A stretch of 64,000 nt of DNA from assembly GCA_963932145.1 (NCBI GenBank), contig OZ010577.1, positions 17,959,589 through 18,023,588 on the forward strand. Reading direction: 5' to 3'. Below are positions 21,452 to 32,434 of the stretch, in pieces (the stretch's first letter is position 1; each line of letters opens with the position of its first letter). The translations under genes and the position numbers were made by a program. Source of the DNA: Acanthosepion lycidas. Its lineage: Eukaryota > Mollusca > Cephalopoda > Sepiida > Sepiidae. Under the pieces are notes generated by a model. It was not told where the DNA came from. It saw nothing but the letters and a program-made list of their open reading frames with translations, and ran no database searches.

Positions 21452-22640
21452 TTCGTACTGTTGTCCTCATCTTTATTGCCATATTCACAACATTTCGTCC
21501 ATTGTACGCTCCAGCCATCTTCAGGACCTGTCTATATTTCTGAGATGAGTTATTGTAGCCATTTACACCGTTCGGATTGTTGTCCTCATCTTTATTGGTT
21601 CAATTTGTTTTATAGCATATCAACCTCAATAGGTTATTTAATGCCGACAAGATTTTCATTTTTTATTTATTTTTTTTTCTCAGAAGTGTATTACTGGTAC
21701 AAAAATTTCCAAAAAAGGTATTGCTGGTATTAAAACCTATTTTTATACTTTAATAGTGTTTTGACCTCTTTGTGGGGGGTAACTATTTGCCCATACCTAG
21801 GACCCTGACAGGTGCTACCACCCCGGGTCAGAATGAAACTGGGAACACCAGCAATTAAGAGGTAGATCCACGCTCCTCAAAACCTCCTGATCAGAGGCCT
21901 TGCTGTTGAATGTAGTTTATCGTCTTATCCAGAACGCGGATGTAGTTTATCGTCACACCCAGGACAGCTCATCTTTATTGCCATATTCACAACATTTCGG
22001 CCGTTGTATGCTCCAGCCCTCTTCAGGACCTATCTATATTTCTGAGATGAGTTATTGTAGCCATTTACATCGTTTGATCGTCATCTTTATCGCTATATTC
22101 ACGACGTTTCAGCCGCTGTACGCTCCGGCCTTCTTCAAGGTCTGTCTATATTTCTGAGATGAAGTATTGTAACTATTTATACTATTTACATTGTTCGGGC
22201 TATTTTCTTCATTTTTATCGTCATATTCACGACATTTCGGCCGTTTTAATCTCTAGCCTTCTTCAGGTGATAAACCTTGGAATATCAAACCAAACTCTTT
22301 ATTTGGTCCACGGACGTAGATTGTTCCAATTTCATGTTATGGCTTTTTTTTTCTTTTTTTTCTTTTCTTTTTTTGATATTTCAGTTTCAAATAATTCACT
22401 TTAGTAATTCTATTCTTCAAGTTTTTGTTACCTCTGCTGTGGCCAGGTATTGAACTCGCAACTCTTTGGATCAAGTCACTTTTTGGATTACTCAACGAAC
22501 GCATTTTATCCACTGGGCCATGCATCCTGAAGAAGTCCGGAGCGTACAACGCCCGAAACGTCGTGTATATGGCAATAAAGATGAGGACAACAGCCCGAAC
22601 TATGTAAATAGTGTAAATAGCTACAATAACTCATCTCAGT
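21452..22640 (-). mobile_element. HH-SINE tandem array with tRNA-like head and an inverted terminal unit
   Basis: Four minus-strand body units of about 110 bp (about 21452-21550; 21551-21596 joined to 21968-22050; 22051-22160; 22161-22270) each contain, as read on plus, a CATCTTTAT segment, a CGACATTTCGGCCGTT-like segment, CGCTCC.GCC.TCTTCA and TATATTTCTGAGATGA. A minus-strand tRNA-like head lies at 22440-22530 (GGTATTGAACTCGCAACTCT is the rc of the B-box side). A plus-strand body unit (22526-22640) closes the array and carries a complete CTGAAGA (22530-22536) with CCGAAAC at 22553-22559. One unit is split by D-retroposon copy C. Confidence 0.75.
21597..21967 (-). mobile_element. D-retroposon copy C with 12-bp target-site duplication
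   Basis: A 371-bp insertion in an HH-SINE unit, flanked by identical CTCATCTTTATT at 21585-21596 and 21968-21979. Read on minus, it begins GCTGTCCTGGGTGTGACGAT, carries two 30-bp 5' units, the CCCCGGGTCA block and the tail ending in AACAAATTGAACC. The duplication length indicates LINE-type target-primed insertion. It has no coding capacity, so it depends on a partner. Confidence 0.9.
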
Positions 22641-22644
22641 AATA

Positions 22645-24145
22645 TGAATGAACACAAATCCACAGAATATCACTTTGGACGCAGTTTTGAACCTTAGAGC
22701 GCCATCTCTGCAGGCAATAGCTCTCCATCAAAAGAAAGCTAAGGTTAATCCCAGGTGCCTCAAAAAACTTCTCCAAAACTGAAATTCAGAGGAGGCTTGG
22801 ACATTTTTTCTTCCTCGTCCCACGTGTGGGACTCCTACTTTAAACACAGCCTTGTTTCACATTCCGTATGATTGAGTGGTTAACTATCATTTAAACACGT
22901 TTAACTTTGTGCCACAATTGTTGAAGCTTTCTTTCTCCTATTAATTCTGATTGTGACAAATTACCAGCGCCGCTATAGATTCAATTTCACAGCGAAAAAA
23001 TGTTGAGATCAGGAAAATGCAAGTTAATATTCTCATATCCCAGATCATCAAAGATATTTCCTTTGTTTGTGTAATTTGATGACCTAAAGACTTAATTGAT
23101 GACATAAATGTATTTTGCAGGTCAAAGGAACTATTGAGTTCATTACTGTTTTTTCTTATGACTCAATGCGTTTTAAAACAATCACAGATCTTCCGCCAAA
23201 CTTTACTAAAAGAGGCTACGAAAACAGTTTGATTTCTTTATGGGTCTTATTTTCTGTCAACAGTTTAGACCCAAAATTTTGATTAATCAGTCTAAAACCA
23301 TTTTTACATTAAACCTTACTCCTGTCTTTCATATTCTTTTCATTTCTCTTCTAAAGAAATGGTTCTTTCCTGCAACTTTTCCAGGAAGACCATTATGGTA
23401 CGCTTTTCCGTAGGTCTTCACCAAAAGCTAACGACCAGAATTTTGAAGATAAAAGGAAAAGGAGAAAAGAAAGATTACATTGCACTTTATTTTTCTCTCC
23501 GACTAGAAACTCAATTCATAGTCTGAACTGAGGTCAAATTCTAACACTAATTTAGTCTTGGCGAATCAAAACCTTTCAGCTTTTTTCTCGAACAAACAGT
23601 CGCATAAATCGTTTTAGTTAACAGGTTTTTGCAGCTTTGCCAGAAGATTTTATCAAAACTTTGAAATAAGAAAAAATAGTAACATCGTTAATTCCAACGA
23701 GACTGAGGTTTTCATATATATGAGGTTAAAATATATGTTTAGGGTTTTCTTTTCTGTTGGGATCCGGAGTGCCCAGTTTCTTATTGCTATCTGAGTGTCG
23801 GGATTCCAAACATTTAGCAATAACAACACATTTTTTAAATGAAACAGGAATACGGTTATTTTCTGAAGGAAAAGTAGAAAGAGAACGTCAGTTTAAATAA
23901 CATTTGTATATTTTTTCAGAAATTTACAATAGCAATAAAATGTTCAATCTTCATTGCAGTGAAATTTGTTTTATAAAGTAATTAAGTGTTCTTAGAGCCA
24001 TGTGTTTGGACAAACTTACTTTATGAAGGTAGGGTTAATGTGTTTGTGAGTTCGCGGTTACTTCTTAATCCCTTCTATTGTGTGCGTGGACAAGGACTTA
24101 GTCGGCGGCTGCTGGCTGTTGTCTCTTCCATTGTGTGCATGTATG
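22645..24145. other. unrecognised, less repetitive sequence
   Basis: About 1.5 kb without a recognised family or coding frame. It may be relatively unique intergenic or intronic DNA. Confidence 0.5.
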
Positions 24146-24149
24146 TCGG

Positions 24150-24154
24150 TGCGT

Positions 24155-24189
<35 letters not shown>

Positions 24190-24190
24190 T
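24150..24190. repeat. (TG)n microsatellite
   Basis: An interrupted GTGTGT run. Confidence 0.9.
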
Positions 24191-24480
24191 GCATGTATAC
24201 GCACGTGTAAATCAAACTGTCCTCCGAAATTGTTTTGAACCTTGAGAAGCAGTACGCTTCTATTTTTATATCCGTAAGGGAATTCAAAATCTAATTTCAC
24301 ATAGAGGTGTGAACTTTTTTATTGCAAGGTCCCGTGACTCATTCTCTTTCGAAAAAACTTTCTGTAATTTCTTCGTTTTGAATTGCATCACAATGTGTTG
24401 CTTATGCATGTGCAGTGTAATTAAATGTTGATTTTACACCTTTAAATGCAATATCCTGTTGAAGAACGTGTGTGTTTGAG

Positions 24481-24656
24481 TGTTGCTCTATTAGAAACAC
24501 GTGTGTAACTCCTGGTAGAATATTAAAATGTCCAACTACAAGAAAATTGCCGAACTCAAGTTAAGTCCAACTGAAGATGTAAAGAAGACAAACAAAACCG
24601 ATATATATATGTATGTATTAAACAAAACAATTTTACAATAGAAAGAGACAATAATA

Positions 24657-24698
<42 letters not shown>

Positions 24699-24946
24699 CG
24701 TTTGTGTCTGTTCTTTGATGAATGTTCGTATTTTGGTGAATGTTTGTACGTACGTGTATCTGTGTATAATGTTTATGGCGTCCCCCACAAATGGGAAGAC
24801 GCGGATTTTCTAAGAGAGCTTACATTGTAGTCGCTGAAATGAAGAAATGAAAAAGAGAACGAGGCGAGAAGTCGCCCAGTATTTATAGTATAGGGAGAAT
24901 GACCCCTAGTGACAATTTGGGAATTAAGGAGGAGCTAACTCCGACA
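24481..24946 (+). mobile_element. LTR-like repeat, best copy (candidate solo LTR)
   Basis: 466 bp beginning TGTTGCTCTATTAGAAACAC and ending CTAACTCCGACA, that is 5'-TG...CA-3'. An internal CAGTATTTATAGTATAGGGA (about 24878-24897) is a TATA-like promoter element. A purine-rich AAAAGAGAACGAGGCGAGAA lies just upstream, and a variable (TG)n/(TA)n occupies the middle. Other copies: 31384-31822 (+), 32833-33304 (-), 3060-3460 (-) and the fragment 63047-63104 (-). No flanking target duplication is visible and no internal retroviral genes are present, so the solo-LTR reading is an inference. Confidence 0.55.
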
Positions 24947-24949
24947 ATC

Positions 24950-26095
24950 CTATTTTGCTTTTGAAGTTATAATGATAAGGTAGCATCTCATTTTTAATTT
25001 TGTTTCATTTTAATATTTTCTCTCTTTCATGGATGAAATCGTTAAAAGGATCTTTGCTGAGGAAAGCCCTAATGAAAAGAAAATGTATGTGAGAGTATTT
25101 CTTTCCAGAAAAATGATTGAAGTAATCAAGACAGGTATGTGTTATCCCCGAACTAACCGATCGGGAGTGGACAAGTCTTATTAAGGACTCTGGACAATGC
25201 TTTGTGACCCTCGCAATCTTACCAATATTTGTTTTCTTTTCTACCAACAAAAAAAAAATTAAAAATTAAATTAAACACAACTGACTATTAAAAAATGAAA
25301 AAAATGTCAAATTTTGACGTCATTCTAAATTCTTTTTGTGTTAATACATGAATTTGTTTTCCTCATGCTAAGTTTAAAAAACATTATATAAAATTCACTA
25401 TTTTTTATCCTAAATGTTGAATGTGTTAAAATTATTCAACTTTTTAACAAGAAAAATTTCAATTTGATGTAAAAAAATTGACGCAAAACATTGTTGATTA
25501 ATTTAAAATGTAATGAGCTATTATGACATATATCTCTAATTTGTATTTATTTTCCATTTTTCTAGTTGAATTGTTCACCTAAATTGCATATGATCCATTA
25601 TTGTACATAATTAGGTTGCAATAAAATTTGTATTTCATATGAATACTATCTTATGACAATTGAGATATAGTAGAGTGGGGGGATCATAGTTTGTGGGGGG
25701 CGCAATAACCTTGCATCGGCACTGGAAGTAATAAATATTATGATTGGCTATCTGAAATCAAACATATATATTAAAACTTTTTTTGAAAAAACTGTTGGTC
25801 TAAGTTGACAAGAATGACTATTTGTAGATGTCTGTTTATTAACATGACCACGCGATTTATATTTAACGTAAAATATCACAAAATATGAAACAGCAAGAAG
25901 GAATCAAAACGGTTTTTATAACATCAACATTTATATTTATTTTTGTGTAATGATGTGCATGCGTAGAGGTTTTGGTGTTATGTCCCTTTAAAGGATTTAA
26001 TATTTTTATCTGAGCTCATTAAAGTTGAATGAATTACATAAAGCTGAGAAATGTTGAATAAACTGTAGCTTAAGAAAAAGTATTTCGAAAAGTAG
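24950..26095. other. unrecognised AT-rich sequence with a short exon-like frame
   Basis: A 35-codon frame starts at ATG 25029 (MDEIVKRIFAEESPN) and reaches ACAG|GTATGT at 25131-25140, a good splice-donor match. An in-frame TAA lies at 25011-25013, just upstream of the ATG. No family is recognised. The rest is AT-rich and blank. Confidence 0.3.
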
Positions 26096-26099
26096 TTTT

Positions 26100-26350
26100 T
26101 TTACTTGTTTAGAAATGTTTCGTATGTTTGTAATGTAGTTTGGAAAATTTCGTACGTACGTGCATGCGTGAATACGCTTTTAACGTCTGCCCGCTCATGG
26201 TCGAGACGGAAATCCTTAAAAGTCACATCTTCGCAGGAAAAGGAAGAGAAGAGAGAGAGTGAGCAAGCTCGTGTCTGCTATTTATAATTAATGTAATCAC
26301 GTGACAGGATCACGGAAAATTGGCGGGAAAACTTGACTTGGTCACGCGCT
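26100..26350 (+). promoter_or_regulatory. CpG-containing block with TATA-like and E-box motifs (possible diverged LTR)
   Basis: Holds GTACGTACGTGCATGCGTG, a purine run (AGGAAGAGAAGAGAGAGAGT), TATTTATAATTA and TCACGTGA. The order of GTACGTACGTG, purine run and TATTTATA parallels the LTR-like repeat at 24481-24946, so it may be a distant member. Its function is not shown. Confidence 0.3.
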
Positions 26351-26762
26351 GGAAAATATATGTTTACGTGGATGGATTGCAACGTCCACTTGTGTGTTTA
26401 TTGACCAATTAGAAGCTGGTATTTCCTGAAAATCTGCATGAAGCTTTCTTTCTGCACAAAATTATACGAAATTCAACATTAATAAGAAAGTGGTGCTAAA
26501 AAACGATGATAGAATTTTCCTTTGTTCTTCTAACATTGTGTCGTAATGTCTTTTGGTCTAGGACGAGATGTCCCACCTCAGACTGAGTGACGATTGGCTG
26601 ATTAGAGAGTAGCTGGACTCTTATGTAAAATAGGTCAAATCCATTTTGGCCTACACATTGTTTAAAATGTTGTTTTTTTTAAACTTTATAATATCGCTCT
26701 CAAATTTTTGATAAATTTTTAATGAAAGCTGTTTTTTAAGAAAATCTGTGATAAATTTTTAT
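26351..26762. other. unrecognised sequence
   Basis: Nothing recognised. Confidence 0.35.
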
Positions 26763-26764
26763 TT

Positions 26765-27325
26765 GCTTTAGCGTTTCACTCCAGTCAAGAAGGGAGTGCC
26801 ATTAATACGCAAAGGGTTACAGAGAATGAAAGTAAGAGAAAAGAGGGGGTGTTGAGGAAAGGATAGAAAGAAGAACGAAGAGCAAGGCATCAGATGTTGA
26901 TTGACATCACATTTAATTTTTTTAATATTATAGTGAATTATTATTATTAATTATCAGTGAAGCAAGCAAGAGGAAGGGAGTTCCCCTGTTGGGAAGAAGT
27001 GCGAGCGAGAAGCTGTTGGAGCAGAAGAAGTGTCACATTTAACTGTTTCGGCAGTAAAAGTGTGGGACAGAGATGTCAACCTATTAGCACGCTTAAATTC
27101 ATGTAGTCGGGGCACCAGTGAAAATAGCTCGTCAGAGTTGTTACCGTGAAAAATTTATTTATAAGAGACCGAGGGAATCCACAACCCGTCTGTGAGAAAG
27201 TGACTGGAGTCGAGATGCCAGGTCAAGACCATTCACATTGCATATCCGTCTTTGAATTTTGTCGAGAACTTCGAGATGAATAGCGGGGCACCAGACCAGA
27301 TATAGCAACAATGGAAGCATCTTTT
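26765..27325 (-). pseudogene. LINE-A C-terminus and 3' end
   Basis: Minus-strand reading gives YLVWCPAIHLEVLDKIQRRI, then LASRLQSLSHRRVVDSLGLL, and after frame changes the VPRLHEFK- and FNSF-type segments, followed by the 3' end at about 26770-26830. Upstream of 27320 the protein runs into unrelated sequence, so the copy is 5'-truncated. It is inactive. Confidence 0.75.
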
Positions 27326-27575
27326 CATGTGACTGATTTAAATATGTTTTGGAGTTTATAGTCATGCTAATTTCATTTAGTTTCTCTTTCTTTTTGTTTA
27401 TATTTTTATCATTTTTCTTATTCCATATTGTGATAATAGATATGCCAAGAATAGTAAAATATTCCAAAAACCCGAACCCAAATTTACTGTGGATTATTTA
27501 GCAATTAAAGCAATTTCTATACATTTTCGTCTTAATAAATTGTTTCTCTTTTAATTAGAGTAACAATTTTTTAAT
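27326..27575. other. unrecognised sequence
   Basis: Nothing recognised. Confidence 0.3.
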
Positions 27576-27580
27576 CAAAA

Positions 27581-27996
27581 TGTTATGTCCCGGAAAGGGA
27601 TATATATTTGATCGAAATAAACTAAGTGGTTTTGGCTACTGTAACCAAATAGTACACAGTAGCAGTAATCGACCGGTACTCGTCGTAGTCGCAGGTAATA
27701 GGTACAGACCAATAGGATAGCCAATAGCGTAGTCCAATGGGCGTCGTCATAGACTTAAACTCTGTCGTACCTACACGTCCGTCTGTATTTATGACAGACA
27801 CCAGCCAATCATATTCCAGTGACGGGGAACTGCATATTCCATTATATCACAAAATTATGATCAGTCTCATTACATTTATTGTGTTGTTTTGTAAAATATC
27901 CCTTTTGTGTTCATATAACATTTTATTTAAATTCTTTGAGATTTATTAAAATCTATATATCGTTTTTCCAATAAAAGCCTTACCGAGGTACTATCA
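27581..27996 (+). promoter_or_regulatory. CCAAT-rich promoter-like segment (candidate solo LTR)
   Basis: Four CCAAT boxes in about 100 bp (27709, 27721, 27734, 27805), a TATTTAT at 27786-27792, and AATAAA (27970-27975) about 180 bp downstream. The segment starts TGTTATGTCCCGGAAAGGG. CCAAT boxes, a TATA-like box and a polyadenylation signal in that order suit an LTR, but no second copy or target duplication is seen in the window. Confidence 0.35.
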
Positions 27997-27997
27997 G

Positions 27998-28230
27998 AAT
28001 GTTCTAAAACTAGTCTTTAAAAAAAACATTATTGCTTCAGCAAAAACTATATTGTCTACATTATTGAAATTATCGATTCTCATAGATTACTTCATGAATT
28101 GCTTCCACAATTTCTGGTCTTTTATTGGTAACTGGTCACATTGAACGCTCATTATAAATGTCGGTTCAGGATAATAAATCTTTTATTAAAGATTTCGCCA
28201 AATATTTTGTCTTTAATTTGGTCAATTTTT
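27998..28230. other. unrecognised sequence
   Basis: Nothing recognised. Confidence 0.3.
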
Positions 28231-28234
28231 CAGA

Positions 28235-29078
28235 GTTGGATTTGTGCTATGATGCCAAAATGGACATTGCAGGTCATCTCGGTCGCCGAAACACGTGACC
28301 ACTGACCTGCATCCTGATTTTGCAAGCTAGGGAACGAGGATATTGGACATAGCACCACTATGCGGCTGCTCGGCCTGACATTGTCTGCTGACCTAAGATG
28401 GAACAAATACATTGAGTCAATTGCTTCGTCCACTGCAAGGAAGGTTGGCTCCCTGTGTCGCGCTAGGAAATTTTTCTCCGCGGAATCGATCCTTCAAATG
28501 TACAAATCAACTATTAGCCCCTGCATGGAGTATTGTTGCCATATATGGTCTGGAGCCCCTTCTGTTTGCCTCGGGGTTCTTGATAAGATCCAGAGATGGA
28601 TGCAATGCAATTGGCCCTGATCTGACATCTCGTCTGCAGTCGCTCTCTCATAGACGTGCCGTCGCTTCTTTCTGTCTTTTTTTTGCAAATGCTTTCATGG
28701 TAATTGCTCCGATGAGCTGCTTTCGCTGGTTCCCAGACTCCATGAATTCAAGCGACATACAAGGCTGGCATCTCGCTCTCACCCTTACACTGTAGAAACT
28801 GTTAAATGTAGCCGTCTCTTCTACTCCAATAGCTTCATATCTCGCATCTCTCGCCTGTGGAACACCCTTCCCTATTCCATTTTCCCTGAAAGCTATAATC
28901 TCCAACTATTCAAATGTAATATCAATCGACATCTCCAGTTACCTTGATCTACCCACTATCCTTCTCCTCATCCTTTCCTCTATCACTCCTATCTGCTCTT
29001 GCTCCAAATCTTCTGCAACCCCTTGCATCCTAGTGGCTTCACGCCTTGCTTGGGGTGAAATGCTTATAAAAAAAACGC
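28235..29078 (+). pseudogene. LINE-A reverse transcriptase C-terminus and complete 3' end
   Basis: From 28360 the frame reads LLGLTLSADLRWNKYIESIA, ARKVGSLCRARKFFS, ILQMYKSTISPCMEYCCHIW and LDKIQRW. A frameshift near 28600 leads to LTSRLQSLSHRRAVASFCLF, then a second-frame segment with SRSHPYTVETVKCSRLFYSN and SRLWNTLPYSIFPE-like codons to about 28945. The 3' end (28950-29078) includes CAACCCCTTGCATCCTAGTG and CCTTGCTTGGGGTGAAATGC. These are the thumb/C-terminal regions of a jockey/CR1-like protein; the catalytic palm is missing. Several frameshifts make it dead. Confidence 0.85.
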
Positions 29079-29139
29079 ATATATAAACAACTACCCGAGA
29101 GGTGGGGAGTCACTCAGAGTTCAACAATCGAGAAATGTA

Positions 29140-29141
<2 letters not shown>

Positions 29142-29196
<55 letters not shown>
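29142..29196. repeat. (TC)n microsatellite
   Basis: A pure TC run followed by AAACACTC and ACAC repeats. Confidence 0.95.
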
Positions 29197-29199
<3 letters not shown>

Positions 29200-29740
29200 C
29201 ACTCAAACACGCACACACACACTGGCTAAGGGTAATTGACGAAAGGAGTTGAATAAAAAGAATGTTACGTAAAGAAATGTTCAAGTCTCGTGTTATCATT
29301 TAAATGGCACGGCTACTTTATTACAGATTATTTGAAAGTTAAAACATTTTTTAAATATATTTGAATAAGAAAGAATTCTATCATAATTTATTTAAGAAAA
29401 AAAGTATTTGTATGGTCGCCATTAAATAACTCATCTCTTTCTAAAATCTCTTGAAAGGAACGCAGCCCAGGAGGCGTGTTCTTATTACTTTGATGCTCAG
29501 AATGTATTTTAATGTTAATTTATAAAGTTATACGCACTAACATTTTGGGAGCAGAGAACAGGCCGATAGAATTCCTGTTACACTCCAGATATTACTCTTC
29601 AGTTTTTATACCAGCTTTTCTTCAGATTGTACCGAAGAAAAAAATCATATTCTGTTGTTGGCTTTGATAATTGTGTAAAATTTCAGATAACGTATATCTG
29701 CAAAAGGACAATATAAATAAAGACAAAAGGAAAACTTATC
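29200..29740. other. unrecognised AT-rich sequence
   Basis: Nothing recognised. Confidence 0.35.
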
Positions 29741-29745
29741 TTAAC

Positions 29746-29779
29746 CGACGCGTTTCGTCCTCTGAGGGTCTTTATCAAG
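29746..29779 (-). other. Penelope-like hammerhead-type motif
   Basis: On minus: TTGATAAAGACC, CTCAGAGGAC, GAAACGCGTCG. TTGATAA stands where the hammerhead core has CTGATGA. GAAAC and GCGTC match the second core and minimal stem III/cleavage triplet reported for Penelope-like elements. One extra A sits between core and helix II. It shares its flanking sequence with 37631-37714 and 38097-38132. Confidence 0.5.
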
Positions 29780-29784
29780 ATAAA

Positions 29785-31220
29785 TGTAAATATTTTATTT
29801 TGTGAAAGTGTTTATATACATGATTAAAAATGTTATTGGTTTTTCAATTTTTTTTTTTTTGTATAAGAGTGCTCATGAATATTCCTGAGGTTAGCAGAAA
29901 GGTCATGCAAGCTCATGGACGTGAGGTGATATAATCAATGCCAAATAAATGAAAGCGAAGAGGAGATTTTTTATATGTGTGTAAATTACTATTTAAAATA
30001 TTTTTGATTGAGATTGGTTTATGTGTAATTTTTTGAATAACAAGGTTATGGGTTTAACCATTTTCTTTTATTTTTTTAGTATTTTCGCGGTCATATATCT
30101 TGGATTAGGAAAAGAGTAATTCTTTCAGGAAAGGAGATATTGAGTAGAATACGGAGCGCAGATTTATATTTTGACAAGATTCGATAGCGGTACTTTTGAG
30201 AATTTTCCTACTAAGTTAGTCACTTTTTTTTAAATAGGTGTGGTATTCGCTGGGTTAAAGTTGAAAATTCCAGTTTGTCACAATGCGTCCCTGGTAGATT
30301 ATCTATAAATGATTTCATCTGGGCCTGAAGCACTAGTGTTTTATAACCAACAGTAAAATCTTGATGTGATGAGTTCAAAGCAACCACCCGCTGTCCATAA
30401 TCATCATGCTATGACAGGGTGTGCTTGTAGGGTCGCTATTCGGCTGAGCGCCTGAACAGCTCCCTCCATACGTAACGATTGCGCATACCAATACCTGAGT
30501 CTCATTGAATCATTTTCCAGTCAGCTCAGTGACGTTCTCAGTACATTTTTCCTATCTGTCTCTTTTTCGTTTGCCAAAGATGAAACTATGCATGGTAGCA
30601 GTGGAAAGATCTTTGTTGCACAAAGAGCTAGCAACGTTTCTATCGCTAAGAATCTGCCCACCCACCGTCTACGGAAAAAGAAAATAGAGTTAATAAATAA
30701 GTTAAAAGTTTCAGAGTCCATAGATCCTCAGTCAGAAGGTAAGGAATTCCAACCCTTGGCTTATATAGTCAGGCTGCATTTTATATAAGTCAATTGCAGA
30801 AAGAATCCGTCCGTTGGCGGATAACAAACCACACGTCTTGGTGTAGAGATGGGCATAGAGGCAGTATCGAAGGAAAGTTTGGTTCCGTTAGTCTGTCATG
30901 ATAGAAGATGGAAGTAGCAATGAAGATGTCCCGAGTCTCACTTACCTAATCACAGACTGTTCTAGATAACTCCATGAATGAAGAACCTGGCATATTGAAA
31001 AAGGGATGAAAACAGATATATTAAATAACTTACGACATAGCGTTTTTTGTTTGAACCCACCCACTTTTCAAGTGAGCAAAATTATTGGAACATGTGACTG
31101 GCAGGTGTTTCTTGTTGCCCAGGTGTTTAAACATTAAATAACTCTGAATGTCTATTCTTAGTTTTAGCCTTGGATTTCGCCTGTCAAGACTGCATTTATT
31201 GTTAAAAAGGATAATCCGAC
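29785..31220. other. unrecognised sequence
   Basis: About 1.4 kb with no recognised gene, repeat or RNA. The short open frames near 30500-30790 have no recognisable family. Confidence 0.4.
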
Positions 31221-31224
31221 ATAA

Positions 31225-31362
31225 AGACGTTAGACCTATGGGAGAAAAGCAAAGCCATTTTGAAGCTGAGAAAAGAAGGAAAATCAACGAGAGCCATTGG
31301 ACAAACATTAGGCAGAGCCAACACAACAATAATGCCCTGAAAAAGAAAGACACTATTAGTGT
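31225..31362 (+). pseudogene. Tc1-like transposase N-terminal fragment
   Basis: One frame reads AILKLRKEGKSTRAIGQTLG then RANTTIM, the paired-like helix-turn-helix DNA-binding domain of Tc1-type transposases, and ends in a stop. The catalytic domain does not follow. The LTR-like repeat begins about 20 bp downstream. It may be the other half of the fragment at 34690-35240, but that is not proven. Confidence 0.75.
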
Positions 31363-31383
31363 GTAGAGCACCGTGTGTTTACG

Positions 31384-31822
31384 TGTTGTTGAATTAGGAA
31401 CACGTGCTGTTTATTCCTCCTAGAAGATCCAACTACAAGAATAATGCGGGCTCAAGTTGAGCCCAACCGAAGATGTAAAGAAAACAAGCAAGACCGATAT
31501 ATATATATATATGTCAACAAATATATGTATTAAACAGCAAATTTACAAGTGACAAAGACATCAACATTTGTGTTTGTGTGTGAACATTTGTGTCTGTGGG
31601 TGAACATTTGTGTCTGTGTGTGAAAATTTGTGTCTGTGGGTGAACGTAAAGAGTTTGTATTTTGTTGAATGTCCGTACGTACGTGTATGTGTGCTTCATG
31701 GCGTTTTCCCACAAGTGGGCAAAAACACGGATTTCTGAGAGGGACCACATTTTTAAATGTGTCCGCTGAAATGCAAAGTAGAAAGAGAACGAGAAAAGAA
31801 ATCACCCAGTATTTATAGTGTA
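31384..31822 (+). mobile_element. LTR-like repeat, second plus-strand copy
   Basis: Starts TGTTGTTGAATTAGGAACAC and keeps the CAAGACCGATATATA, GTATTAAACAGCAAATTTAC, GTACGTACGTGTATGTGTG and CCCAGTATTTATAGTGTA blocks of 24481-24946. It lacks the last ~65 bp of that copy. The central TGTG(G/A)GTGAACATTTGTGTC unit is repeated four times (31566-31650). Confidence 0.6.
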
Positions 31823-31824
31823 CT

Positions 31825-32420
31825 TTCATATTAATTTATCATTTATAGTTTATCACTTATTTATTAGCAAATGTAATAAATTAATTACTTTATCATAAAC
31901 ACGTCAATTGGGATTACCTATTCTATGCAATGGATGCACTGCAATATCATTTCTGAATTAGAAATGCGAATGATTTCAGCCTGCGCTAAACCATTCTTTT
32001 CTTTTTTTAATTCAAAGAAAACATTTAAAATCTGACTCAGCAACTGAGCAGATTTCTGCAAACCAACCATTAAATATCATTGAAGCATGACTTTCAGTTC
32101 CAGGGAATTTCATAATAAAACCTTAGAAGGATTTAAATTAGCGGCGCTAATCAAACAAACTGTCGTAGAAAATCAGTTAATTATAAAAACAGTTCAATTA
32201 GCATAACTACATTTTTGTTTTTTCAAATGCTTTTATTTTTAGTGGGGGTCTTATTTTGAGCAATTTATCCTCGCCCCACCCACATATATAAAAATAACAT
32301 TACAGTATTTGTTAAATTCAAATATGGCGCTTTCCTCGGAAATTTATACAGCTCTGCCAACCAAGCATGCGCCAGTGTAGCTCTAACGGGCGTTAAAAGT
32401 AGAAGTGTTGTGCATACTAC
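31825..32420. other. unrecognised AT-rich sequence
   Basis: Nothing recognised before the hAT relic. Confidence 0.35.
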
Positions 32421-32434
32421 TAATTTTCAGATAA

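Noticed and set aside
30505..30788. Overlapping frames on both strands as a small host gene
   Set aside because: No recognisable domain, no conserved motif, and equal frame lengths on both strands argue for chance.
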